DNA of 40,040 nucleotides from Rhodospirillales bacterium (GTDB taxonomy: Bacteria; Pseudomonadota; Alphaproteobacteria; Reyranellales; Reyranellaceae). The position numbers and the translations under genes are program-made. The notes under the pieces were generated by a model that was given only the letters and a program-made list of their open reading frames with translations, had not been told where the DNA came from and did no database searches. Shown here piece by piece: positions 32,408 through 40,040 of the stretch (positions within the stretch are counted from its first letter, which is position 1; each line of letters opens with the position of its first letter). The stretch covers positions 1-40,040 of the forward strand of contig WHTW01000066.1 of NCBI GenBank assembly GCA_009377525.1, given 5' to 3'.

Positions 32408-33244
32408 ATGTCCGCGGCGCTGCTTTACGGCCTGGTCATCCTGTCGGCGATCGCCCACGCGGTCTGGAATGCCTTGATAAAGTCGGCCGGCGATCGCGTC
32501 CTGACGATGGTGGCGATCCGGACGGCGGGATTGATGCTGGGCCTCGTTGCCTTGCCATTCGTCGATTGGCCCGCGCCGGAGAGCTGGAAGTGGCTGGCTC
32601 TCACCGCAGCGGTGATGTTCGGCTATTACGCTCTTCTGATCCGTTCCTACGGCGTTGGCGACATGAGCGTCGTCTATCCGCTGGCGCGTGGCCTGGCACC
32701 GGCGCTGACCACGATCGCCGCCTTCTTCGCGATCGGCGAGACGCTGGGCCGCGGCCAGATCGTGGCTGTCGCAATGATCTCGCTCGGCATCATGGCCCTC
32801 TCCTTTGGCGCCGGCGCCAGTGGCGGTGCCGTGGGCTTTGCCCTGGCGACCGGCGTTTCGGTCGCGACCTACAGCTTCTTTGCCGGGCTGGGCGTGCGCA
32901 CCGCCGGCACGGTGCTGGGTTTTCAAGCTTGTCTGGAGGTCGTCACGGGCTTCGGCATGCTTTGCTACGGCGTCACGGTTCGGCACGCGGCCCTCCTGGC
33001 CTACGCCCGCCGTCATGGCGCGCTGGGCCTGCTGGCAGGCGCGGTGTCCGTGGCAGGTTTCCTCGCCTATCTCGTCGCAGCCCGGTACCTGCCGCTCGGG
33101 CCGGTAACGGCTTTGCGCGAAACCAGCGTGATCTTTGGCGCGGTGCTGGGCACTGTCGTTCTGAAGGAGGGCTTTGGCCCGCGCCGCATCGCTGCTGCGC
33201 TGCTGGTGACGGCCGGGATCATGCTTCTCGCCATCATGCGCTGA
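32408..33244 (+). CDS. EamA/DMT-family transporter
   Basis: 278 residues with ten hydrophobic segments in two repeats, the drug/metabolite transporter layout. 'AIAHAVWNALIKSAGD' in the first segment, 'MSVVYPLARGLAPALT' after the third and 'LGPVTALRETSVIFGAV' in the second repeat are EamA hallmarks. The protein is in the inner membrane and probably exports a metabolite. It is followed by the nitronate monooxygenase-like gene after 13 bases, so the two are probably one unit. Confidence 0.9.
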   Translation: MSAALLYGLVILSAIAHAVWNALIKSAGDRVLTMVAIRTAGLMLGLVALPFVDWPAPESWKWLALTAAVMFGYYALLIRSYGVGDMSVVYPLARGLAPALTTIAAFFAIGETLGRGQIVAVAMISLGIMALSFGAGASGGAVGFALATGVSVATYSFFAGLGVRTAGTVLGFQACLEVVTGFGMLCYGVTVRHAALLAYARRHGALGLLAGAVSVAGFLAYLVAARYLPLGPVTALRETSVIFGAVLGTVVLKEGFGPRRIAAALLVTAGIMLLAIMR

Positions 33245-33257
33245 GGTAATCTTGGCC

Positions 33258-34241
33258 ATGTCGTTGCCCGCCTCGCTGAAAAGTCGCCTGAGCCTGCCGC
33301 TGATCGCGGCCCCGATGTTCCTGGTGTCGGGCCCGGCGCTGGTGAAGGCGGCTTGCCGGGCCGGCGTCATCGGCTCGTTCCCCACCGCCAACTGCCGCAC
33401 CGTCGAGGAGCTCGACCGCTGGCTCGCCGACATGGGCGACGACCTGAAGCGCGCCGCCGACGAGAGCGGCCGGCCGACAGCACCGCTCTGTCCCAACCTG
33501 ATCGTGCACCGCTCCAACACGCGCGTGCCCGACGATCTTGCCGCCGTCTTGCGCCACAAGGTCGAGATGGTCATCACCAGCGTCGGTTCGCCCGAGCCGG
33601 TGCTGAAATCGCTCAAGGACTCAGGCTGCCTGGTGCTGGCCGACGTCGCCTCGGTGCGTCACGCCGAGAAGGCCGTCGCCGCCGGCGTCGATGGCCTGGT
33701 GCTGCTGACGGCGGGCGCCGGGGGCCAGACCGGTTGGGTCAATCCCTTCGCCTTCGTGCGCGCTGTGCGGAAGTTCTGGGACGGCATCGTCGTCATGGCG
33801 GGCGGCATGGCCGACGGCCAGGCGATCGCCGCCGCCGAGACGCTGGGCTGCGATCTCGCCTACATGGGCACCAAGTTCATCGCCACGCGCGAAAGCCTCG
33901 CCAAGGACGCCTACAAGGAGATGCTGGTGAAGAGCCGGCTCGACGACGTGCTGTTGACCAGAGCCTTCACCGGGCTCGAGACCAACATGCTACGGCCGTC
34001 CATCGCAGCGGCCGGTCTCGATCCCGACAATTTGCCGGTACGGGGTGCGATCGATGTCGCCAAGGACATCAACGCGTCCGAGCGCGACAGGCCGGACGCC
34101 CCAGGGTCCGGCGCGAAGCGCTGGAAGGACATCTGGAGCGCCGGCCACTCAGTGTCGGGCGTGGCTGACGTGCCATCGGTCGCCGAGCTGATCGAGAGGA
34201 CGAAGGCCGAGTACGACGCGACGTCAGTGCAGCGCGTATAG
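33258..34241 (+). CDS. Nitronate monooxygenase-like FMN protein (2-nitropropane dioxygenase family)
   Basis: 327 residues from ATG 33258; TTG 33252 is closer to 'GAGGT' and cannot be excluded. The TIM-barrel FMN fold is seen in 'LPLIAAPMFLVSGPALV', 'GVIGSFPTANCRT', 'GVDGLVLLTAGAGGQTGW' and 'VMAGGMADGQAIAAAETLGC', where the last two bind the FMN phosphate. The family oxidises nitronates or acts as enoyl reductases. The catalytic His of class I nitronate monooxygenases ('GGHxG') is replaced here by 'GAGGQTG', so oxidation of nitronate is uncertain. It ends in an 18-base overlap with the converging usg-like gene. Confidence 0.88.
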   Translation: MSLPASLKSRLSLPLIAAPMFLVSGPALVKAACRAGVIGSFPTANCRTVEELDRWLADMGDDLKRAADESGRPTAPLCPNLIVHRSNTRVPDDLAAVLRHKVEMVITSVGSPEPVLKSLKDSGCLVLADVASVRHAEKAVAAGVDGLVLLTAGAGGQTGWVNPFAFVRAVRKFWDGIVVMAGGMADGQAIAAAETLGCDLAYMGTKFIATRESLAKDAYKEMLVKSRLDDVLLTRAFTGLETNMLRPSIAAAGLDPDNLPVRGAIDVAKDINASERDRPDAPGSGAKRWKDIWSAGHSVSGVADVPSVAELIERTKAEYDATSVQRV

Positions 34242-34490
34242 CCCGTTGGAGAAGCGGAACTCGGCCGGCTTGATCAGGTGGGCATTGGCGACCCGCACGC
34301 GGTGCACCTTGCCGTCGAGATTGTGTTCCCAGAAATCGAGGAACTTGGTGAGGGCGGGGAACTCGGGCGCCAGATCGAGGTTCTGCCAGACGAAGCTCTG
34401 CAGGACGTGCCGATGATCGGGCATCCAATAGAGGATTTCGGCGGTGGTCAGACGATAGTTGTTGAGTTGCGCAATAAAACTACGGTCCAT
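34224..34490 (-). CDS. usg: Usg family protein
   Basis: 88 residues, almost entirely a Usg domain: 'LNNYRLTTAEILYWMPDH', 'LQSFVWQNLDLAPEFP', 'FLDFWEHNLDGKVHRVRV'. Usg proteins are found almost only in Alphaproteobacteria and have no known function; the name comes from an open frame upstream of a trp gene. ATG 34490 is in the spacer shared with groES, which it faces away from. Its last 18 bases overlap the end of the nitronate monooxygenase gene. Confidence 0.9.
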   Translation of the reverse strand: MDRSFIAQLNNYRLTTAEILYWMPDHRHVLQSFVWQNLDLAPEFPALTKFLDFWEHNLDGKVHRVRVANAHLIKPAEFRFSNGLYALH

Positions 34491-34629
34491 CGAGCACTCC
34501 TTGACTCAACGCTCGCAAAGGAATAGTCACGCACCCTTAACGAAAATCCAAGAAAATTCGTTCCACATCAAAGAGTTAGCAGCACTCTCCCGAGATTGCT
34601 GCTCGTGCGAAGTGACTTTGTTCCCGCGC

Positions 34630-34658
34630 CTTGACTCAAGTCGTCCACACCCCTAAAT
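34630..34658 (+). promoter_or_regulatory. groESL promoter (sigma-32/sigma-70-like)
   Basis: CTTGACTC begins at 34630 and CCCCTAAAT covers 34650-34658. The first box fits both an RpoH -35 (CTTG) and TTGACT, and the second an RpoH-like CCCCTA-type -10. A start site near 34665 would lie at the edge of the CIRCE operator. Confidence 0.55.
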
Positions 34659-34668
34659 CCCAAGCGCT

Positions 34669-34695
34669 TTGGCACTCACCGCAGGAGAGTGCTGA
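34669..34695 (+). promoter_or_regulatory. CIRCE operator (HrcA-binding site)
   Basis: TTGGCACTC-N9-GAGTGCTGA differs from the consensus TTAGCACTC-N9-GAGTGCTAA at two positions. It lies 68 bases before groES and overlaps the expected transcription start, where the HrcA repressor would block groESL transcription until heat shock. A degenerate 'GCACTC'-containing repeat with 7-base arms is also present at 34578-34603. Confidence 0.9.
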
Positions 34696-34762
34696 CAGCA
34701 ATTGTTTCCGTCGCGGCCGTCCGGCCGCGACAGGCTCAACCAGGGATCATTGGAGGAGAAGC

Positions 34763-35080
34763 ATGAAGTTCCGTCCGCTTCACGATCGCGTCGTGGTCAA
34801 GCGCGTCGCGGAGGAAGAGAAGACCAAGGGCGGCATCATCATTCCGGATACGGCCAAGGAAAAGCCGATGGAGGGCGAAGTCGTCGCCGTCGGTCCGGGC
34901 GCCCGGGATGAGAAGGGTGCGCTGGTCGCTCTCGACGTCAAGGCAGGTGATCGCATCCTGTTCGGCAAGTGGTCCGGCACCGAGGTCAAGCTCGACGGCG
35001 TCGAGTATCTGATCATGAAGGAGAGCGACATCATGGGGATCCTCGAGGGTTCCGCCGCGGCCACCCGCAAGGCCGCCTGA
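34763..35080 (+). CDS. groS: Co-chaperonin GroES
   Basis: 105 residues, slightly longer than the usual 95-97 because of the C-terminal 'GSAAATRKAA' tail. 'FRPLHDRVVVKR' opens the protein, the mobile loop that docks on GroEL is 'EEKTKGGIIIPDTAKEKP', and 'VKAGDRILFGKWSGTEVKL' is the core barrel. It caps the GroEL cavity as a heptamer. ATG 34763 has 'GGAGGAGAAGC' upstream. It is under a CIRCE site and an RpoH-like promoter and is followed by groEL after 50 bases. Confidence 0.98.
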   Translation: MKFRPLHDRVVVKRVAEEEKTKGGIIIPDTAKEKPMEGEVVAVGPGARDEKGALVALDVKAGDRILFGKWSGTEVKLDGVEYLIMKESDIMGILEGSAAATRKAA

Positions 35081-35130
35081 TCGCTCCGCCGACCATCCAT
35101 TCACACACATCAAACCAAGAGGGTTAAGCA

Positions 35131-36771
<1,641 letters not shown>

Positions 36772-36800
36772 GTCCAGTCGACGACTGACGAATACGGAAG

Positions 36801-36829
36801 GGCCGGGGAGCGATCCCCGGCCTTTTTCT
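36801..36829 (+). terminator. Rho-independent terminator of groESL
   Basis: GGCCGGGGA (36801-36809), loop GCGA, TCCCCGGCC (36814-36822), then TTTTTCTTT. A perfect 9-bp GC stem plus T-tract starting 30 bases after the groEL stop. Confidence 0.95.
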
Positions 36830-36871
36830 TTGGCTCATGATATGAAGCGGGCCAGAGGCCCCGCGCTCCAA

Positions 36872-37291
36872 ATGACTCACCCGATCTCTGTCAAAGGCGT
36901 CCTGATTCATCAGGACTGCGTGCTGCTTCTCTTGAACGAGCGCGGCGAATGGGACCTGCCCGGTGGGCGGCCTGATCCCGGAGAGGACCACCGCACCGCG
37001 CTGAAGCGCGAGGTGCAGGAGGAGGCCGGCCTCGCGGTCGAGGTCGGCGCTGCGCTGGGAGAAGATCTGTTCGAGGTCCTGCCTCGACGCTTCGTCCGCA
37101 TCCTGCCGTTCGTCTGTCGCCTGACGGGCGGCAGCGACGTCGTGTTGAGCGACGAGCATCTGGAGATGCGCTGGCTGCCGCTCGCCGAGCTCGGCGAACG
37201 CATCCATGGCCATCCTCTGCCGGCAGGTTATCTGGGCGCGATTCGCCAGGCGATCGACCAGCCGCGATCGTTGAGCGCACGGTCGGTCTGA
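36872..37291 (+). CDS. Nudix hydrolase
   Basis: 139 residues from ATG 36872; ATG 36842 would add ten. The Nudix box is complete, starting in 'GGRPDPGEDHRTALK' and continuing 'REVQEEAGL', which matches Gx5Ex7REUXEEXGU. The preceding 'RGEWDLPGG' is the usual lead-in. The enzyme hydrolyses a nucleoside-diphosphate linked to another group; the exact substrate is unknown. The stop lies 64 bases inside the end of the gene on the other strand, so the two reading frames overlap tail to tail. Confidence 0.9.
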   Translation: MTHPISVKGVLIHQDCVLLLLNERGEWDLPGGRPDPGEDHRTALKREVQEEAGLAVEVGAALGEDLFEVLPRRFVRILPFVCRLTGGSDVVLSDEHLEMRWLPLAELGERIHGHPLPAGYLGAIRQAIDQPRSLSARSV

Positions 37292-38292
37292 ACCTTCAGG
37301 AAACGGTCGTGCGCGGCGGCCGCGCCCAGCCACAGCTCGTTCCAGGCATCGAAGGCTTTTAGCGGATCTCTGAGGTCGAGCTCGCGAACTGCCCGCCAGC
37401 CGGACTGGCGCACCGTGACTGTTTCAGCGCTCTCCGACGTCTCGACCTCCTCGCCCTCGGCGCGCAGGATGGCCGACAGCCAGCGCGCGAAGTCCCAGGC
37501 GCTTTGCTGATCGCCGCGCTCGACGTCGGTCGGCAGGTCCATGTCGCGCGCCGTCTCCTCGTGGAACTGCAGCCCGACCAGGCGCGCCACCCGGCCGAGT
37601 TCCTTCTGCGCGTCGGCCGCGCCCAAAAGCTCCTGCAGGGTCGGCAGCATGGTGCGCAGGTATTCGAGTGCGTAGGAGCGGAAGGTGCGCTGGCGCCGTT
37701 CCTCGGGCCAGTTCGCGGTCTCGAGCTTCGGCTGGTTGGCCCAGTCGACGCGCGGCATCTCCTCGGTGCCGTAAGCGAAGCGCACGCGCTCGTCTTCCTT
37801 GATCGGCCGGCCGTAGTCGAAATAGTAGCCTTCGAGGCCCGGCATGCCGTCGACCGTCATGCCGGTGCAGACGAACCCCAGGCCCGGATTGCCGAGCGAC
37901 ACGCCGTTGTGGCCGTGCCAGCCGTGCAGCATCGCCGCCGACACCGCATGCGGCACGGCGGCGATCGCCGTGCCGCGCCAGATCCAGCGCGGCGGCGGAT
38001 AGCGCACCCAGGCCTTGTTGTCGCTTTCGCGCAGGTACCCCGTCTTCACGCCGCCCAGCGCATTGGAATGGTAGTGATAGAGCGCGCAGGCCGGCGCATC
38101 GGGCTCGCCCGCTATGCCGAGCTTCTGCAGGCCGGGCAGGAACTTCTCCAGATGCTGCCGGCGGAAATGGCGGAAGACGTATTCCCGCGCAGTGTCCTCG
38201 CCGCGCCGCGTCACCAACCCCAGGATCAGGGCCGTCATCAGCGCGTTGTAGAGCGTGCCGACCGCGCGATAGGCGGCCGTCGTCTCAGCCAT
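37228..38292 (-). CDS. Uncharacterised 354-residue protein
   Basis: I do not recognise the family. The sequence looks genuine: uniform composition, a sensible start and 8-base overlap with the upstream DUF1330 gene. The N-terminal 'YRAVGTLYNALMTALILG' is moderately hydrophobic. The centre is rich in aromatic and His residues ('ACALYHYHSNALGG', 'AAMLHGWHGHNGVSLGN'), which could bind a metal or haem. The C-terminal third is acidic and helical ('EGEEVETSESAETVTVRQSG'). No signal peptide is seen. The end overlaps the Nudix gene on the opposite strand by 64 bases. A hydrolase or metal-dependent enzyme is possible, but there is no direct evidence. Confidence 0.75.
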   Translation of the reverse strand: MAETTAAYRAVGTLYNALMTALILGLVTRRGEDTAREYVFRHFRRQHLEKFLPGLQKLGIAGEPDAPACALYHYHSNALGGVKTGYLRESDNKAWVRYPPPRWIWRGTAIAAVPHAVSAAMLHGWHGHNGVSLGNPGLGFVCTGMTVDGMPGLEGYYFDYGRPIKEDERVRFAYGTEEMPRVDWANQPKLETANWPEERRQRTFRSYALEYLRTMLPTLQELLGAADAQKELGRVARLVGLQFHEETARDMDLPTDVERGDQQSAWDFARWLSAILRAEGEEVETSESAETVTVRQSGWRAVRELDLRDPLKAFDAWNELWLGAAAAHDRFLKVQTDRALNDRGWSIAWRIAPR

Positions 38293-38578
38293 TGTGGCCG
38301 TCGACGATGATCGCCCTGGACTTGCCGGCCTTCAGACGCATCTCGAGCACCGGCTTGTACTCGGGCGAATCGTAGAAGCGCTCAGCCGCCTCGTAGCTCG
38401 GGAACTCCAGCACCACGACGCGTGGCGGCTTCCAGCCGCCTTCCAGGGTGCGCGTCTTGCCGCCGCGCACGATGAACCTGCCGCCGAACTTGGCGACCAG
38501 CCCCGGTGTATGCTTGCGGTATTCGGCCATCAGGGCCTCGTCGGTCGTCTCGACCTCGACGATCATGTAGGCGGTCAC
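38285..38578 (-). CDS. DUF1330 protein
   Basis: 97 residues from GTG 38578, which has 'GAGGAGGAT' six to seven bases upstream. 'YMIVEVETTDEALMAEYRKH', split as 'YMIVEVETTD' and 'LMAEYRKHTPGL', 'GGRFIVRGG', 'RVVVLEFPSYEAAERFYDS' and 'SRAIIVDG' are the DUF1330 pattern, a small dimeric alpha/beta-barrel fold. No reaction is known for the family. The stop overlaps the start of the following gene by 8 bases, so the rhodanese, DUF1330 and 354-residue genes probably form one unit. Confidence 0.9.
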   Translation of the reverse strand: MTAYMIVEVETTDEALMAEYRKHTPGLVAKFGGRFIVRGGKTRTLEGGWKPPRVVVLEFPSYEAAERFYDSPEYKPVLEMRLKAGKSRAIIVDGHNG

Positions 38579-38592
38579 GGCATCCTCCTCGA

Positions 38593-39456
38593 TCAACCGG
38601 TTTCCATCGGCAGGCTGGGGTCGTTGGACCATTCCTGCATGGAGTTGTCATACACCGAGACGTTCTTGTGGCCGAGCAGGGCGGTCAGCACGAAGGCGTC
38701 GAGCGTGGCGGCGATGCCGCCGCCGCAATAGACCAGCACGCGCCTGTCCGGTGCTGCACCCACGCCTTCGAACGCCGCACGCAGCTCGGCGATCGGCTTC
38801 AGGGTCTTGTCCGGACCGAACAGGCTCGCCGCCGGCACGCACGACGATCCCGCGATGCGGCCGGCGCGTCCGTAGGTGACGCCGCCGGCGCCCTTGTGCT
38901 GCTCCTGGCTGAGCGCGTTCAGGGTGAGCGTGTCGGTCTTGCCGATGGCGCCCTTGATCGCTTCCTTGTCGACGAAGATCTCGGGCCGGCCGCGCAAGGT
39001 GAGCGTCGCCGCCGGATAGCGCGTGATGCCGGTGGCGAGCGGCCGGCCTTCGGCCTTCCACTTGTCGAGGCCGCCGTCGAGGATGGCGGCGTCATCGAAG
39101 CCGATGGCGCGGAGCATCCACCATACCCGCGTCGCCCAGTTCGGCGTGGCATGGCTGTAGAGCACCACGAAGGTGCCGTGGCCGATGCCCTTGGCCGCGA
39201 AGGCGGTGGTGAGCGCGCCGAGCGAAGGCATGGTGAAGCGCAGCTTGGGGTCCGGCTCGGAAAGCTCGCCGGCGATATCGAGGAAGGCGGCGCCCGGAAT
39301 GTGGTCCTGCTCGTAGTTGGCGAGGCCGCTTTCGACGTTGTAGCCGCCCTCGGGCCTGGGGCGCAGATAGGTGGTGCAGTCGAAGAGGCGAAGCGCGGGC
39401 GCGCTCATGCGGCGCGCAAGCTCTTCGGTCGAAATCAGCGCAGCGGAATGGGCCAT
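38593..39456 (-). CDS. Two-domain sulfurtransferase (rhodanese family)
   Basis: 287 residues in two rhodanese domains, as in thiosulfate and 3-mercaptopyruvate sulfurtransferases. The N-terminal domain (about 1-140) has Ser101 in 'YSHATPN' where a catalytic Cys would be, so it is structural. The C-terminal domain carries Cys244 in 'VYCGGGIAAT'. The loop CGGGIA is unlike the CRKGVT of TST and the CGSGVT of MST, so the donor is uncertain. The second domain also reads 'LTLNALSQEQHKG' where an Asp/Arg-containing strand is usual. ATG 39456 has 'GGGAGAGCGAC' upstream. It is followed by DUF1330 after 14 bases. Confidence 0.93.
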   Translation of the reverse strand: MAHSAALISTEELARRMSAPALRLFDCTTYLRPRPEGGYNVESGLANYEQDHIPGAAFLDIAGELSEPDPKLRFTMPSLGALTTAFAAKGIGHGTFVVLYSHATPNWATRVWWMLRAIGFDDAAILDGGLDKWKAEGRPLATGITRYPAATLTLRGRPEIFVDKEAIKGAIGKTDTLTLNALSQEQHKGAGGVTYGRAGRIAGSSCVPAASLFGPDKTLKPIAELRAAFEGVGAAPDRRVLVYCGGGIAATLDAFVLTALLGHKNVSVYDNSMQEWSNDPSLPMETG

Positions 39457-39518
39457 GTCGCTCTCCCGAAAAAAGGGAGTGCGACTTTATCCGTCAGCCG
39501 GCGCGAAGCGAAGCGAGC

Positions 39519-39887
39519 TTAAATGGTCTTCTCCGGCAGCGGCGGAACGGCGACGGTGCCGGCCGGTGCCGGCGCCGGAGCGGCCGACGGCGTGAGCTGG
39601 CCGACGTCGGGCTGCCTGGGGGCGGCCGGCGTCGTCTTGGCCTTCTTGGTCTTCTTCGCCGCCGTCGTGGCGGAAGCCTTGGTCGTCGTGGCCTTGGCGC
39701 TCACCTTCTTGAGGCACGAGCTGCGCGAGCTCGAGGTCTTGAGGCTCTGGCAGTAGGCCGCCGTGCCGGGCTTGGGCTTGGCGGTCGGCACCGGGGCCGG
39801 CGCGCGATCACCCTGGGTCTGGGCGTAGGACGGGGCGGCAAAGGCGACCGCCGCCAAGGCGGCCATGCTGGCGATCAACAGACGCAT
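39519..39887 (-). CDS. Secreted low-complexity protein
   Basis: 122 residues. Residues 1-22 are a signal peptide ending 'APSYAQ', so the mature protein is periplasmic or outside the cell. The mature part contains 'YCQSLKTSSSRSSCLKKV' with two Cys that could form one disulfide, then a Lys/Ala/Thr-rich segment ('KKTKKAKTTPAA') and a Pro/Ala-rich end. Such a make-up suggests a flexible linker or surface-associated protein. I do not recognise a family. The upstream DNA to 40040 is AT-rich and probably holds its promoter. Confidence 0.75.
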   Translation of the reverse strand: MRLLIASMAALAAVAFAAPSYAQTQGDRAPAPVPTAKPKPGTAAYCQSLKTSSSRSSCLKKVSAKATTTKASATTAAKKTKKAKTTPAAPRQPDVGQLTPSAAPAPAPAGTVAVPPLPEKTI

Positions 39888-40040
39888 TTTCGATTTCTCC
39901 CGGGCCGCTGGCGGAGGGGGAGGATGCGGCCTCGTTATGGCGGCAAAATATTATGGGATTTGTGCCATTTATGTCAATTTCCTAATCTTACTGAGTCAAA
40001 AGGTGAGTCAGAAAGCCGCGGATTGGGGCGGCCGGACTTG

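Noticed and set aside
34578..34603. A second CIRCE-like repeat upstream of groES
   Set aside because: It has one GCACTC half and 7-base arms, but spacing and the right half do not fit the operator, so it was not listed as a site.

Overview
The window is GC-rich (roughly two thirds G+C), densely coded chromosomal DNA from an alphaproteobacterium. The evidence is a Usg-family gene, an IalB-like secreted protein, a groESL operon with a CIRCE operator, a PotABCD-type importer and dispersed palindromic repeats of a style common in this class. A Rhodospirillales or Hyphomicrobiales member (for example a Reyranella-like organism) fits best, but the genus is an inference. Most of the window looks like metabolically versatile soil-type core and accessory genome. 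I found no rRNA, tRNA or CRISPR array.

Layout. 1-1542: 3' end of a tyrosine recombinase, a perfect 15-bp hairpin, then about 950 bp without a convincing gene (mobile-element edge). 1543-4735: an amidase, divergent from a thiolase-like/DUF35 pair. 4873-6550: alkB and ogt, two direct-reversal DNA alkylation repair genes transcribed divergently, then a small c-type cytochrome. 6531-11638: an MFS exporter divergent from a complete four-gene polyamine/opine-type ABC importer. 11648-12246: a DUF433/DUF5615 toxin-antitoxin pair. 12304-15127: an AroM-family protein, an FAD monooxygenase that appears to begin at CTG, a frameshifted cytochrome c and an FMN reductase. 15337-19030: two tandem DUF917 (S-methyl-thiohydantoin desulfurase family) genes fused by overlap to a hydantoinase/oxoprolinase gene. 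19095-21040: an atypical island with a phage-like hypothetical gene carrying a probable frameshift and a small protein with an internal duplication.

21186-25394: an APH-type kinase, an IalB-like protein, and a three-gene operon (ABM-like protein, DUF899, GFA) divergent from an ECF sigma factor. The shared 130-bp spacer holds two mirror-image copies of the same ECF-type promoter. 25466-31540: a CHRD protein, a kup/hydrolase/GNAT operon, a P450, and a TfoX-like/HpcH-aldolase pair. 31684-34490: GST, EamA transporter, nitronate monooxygenase and Usg. 34491-36830: groES-groEL with CIRCE upstream and a clear terminator downstream. 36872-39887: Nudix, an uncharacterised 354-aa protein, DUF1330, a two-domain rhodanese and a secreted low-complexity protein.

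The points most worth following are the symmetric ECF promoter pair, the tandem DUF917-hydantoinase operon, the two families of long perfect palindromes that share flanks, the apparently leaderless divergent promoters at 12244-12306, the CTG start at 12972, and three probable single-base indels in two genes.
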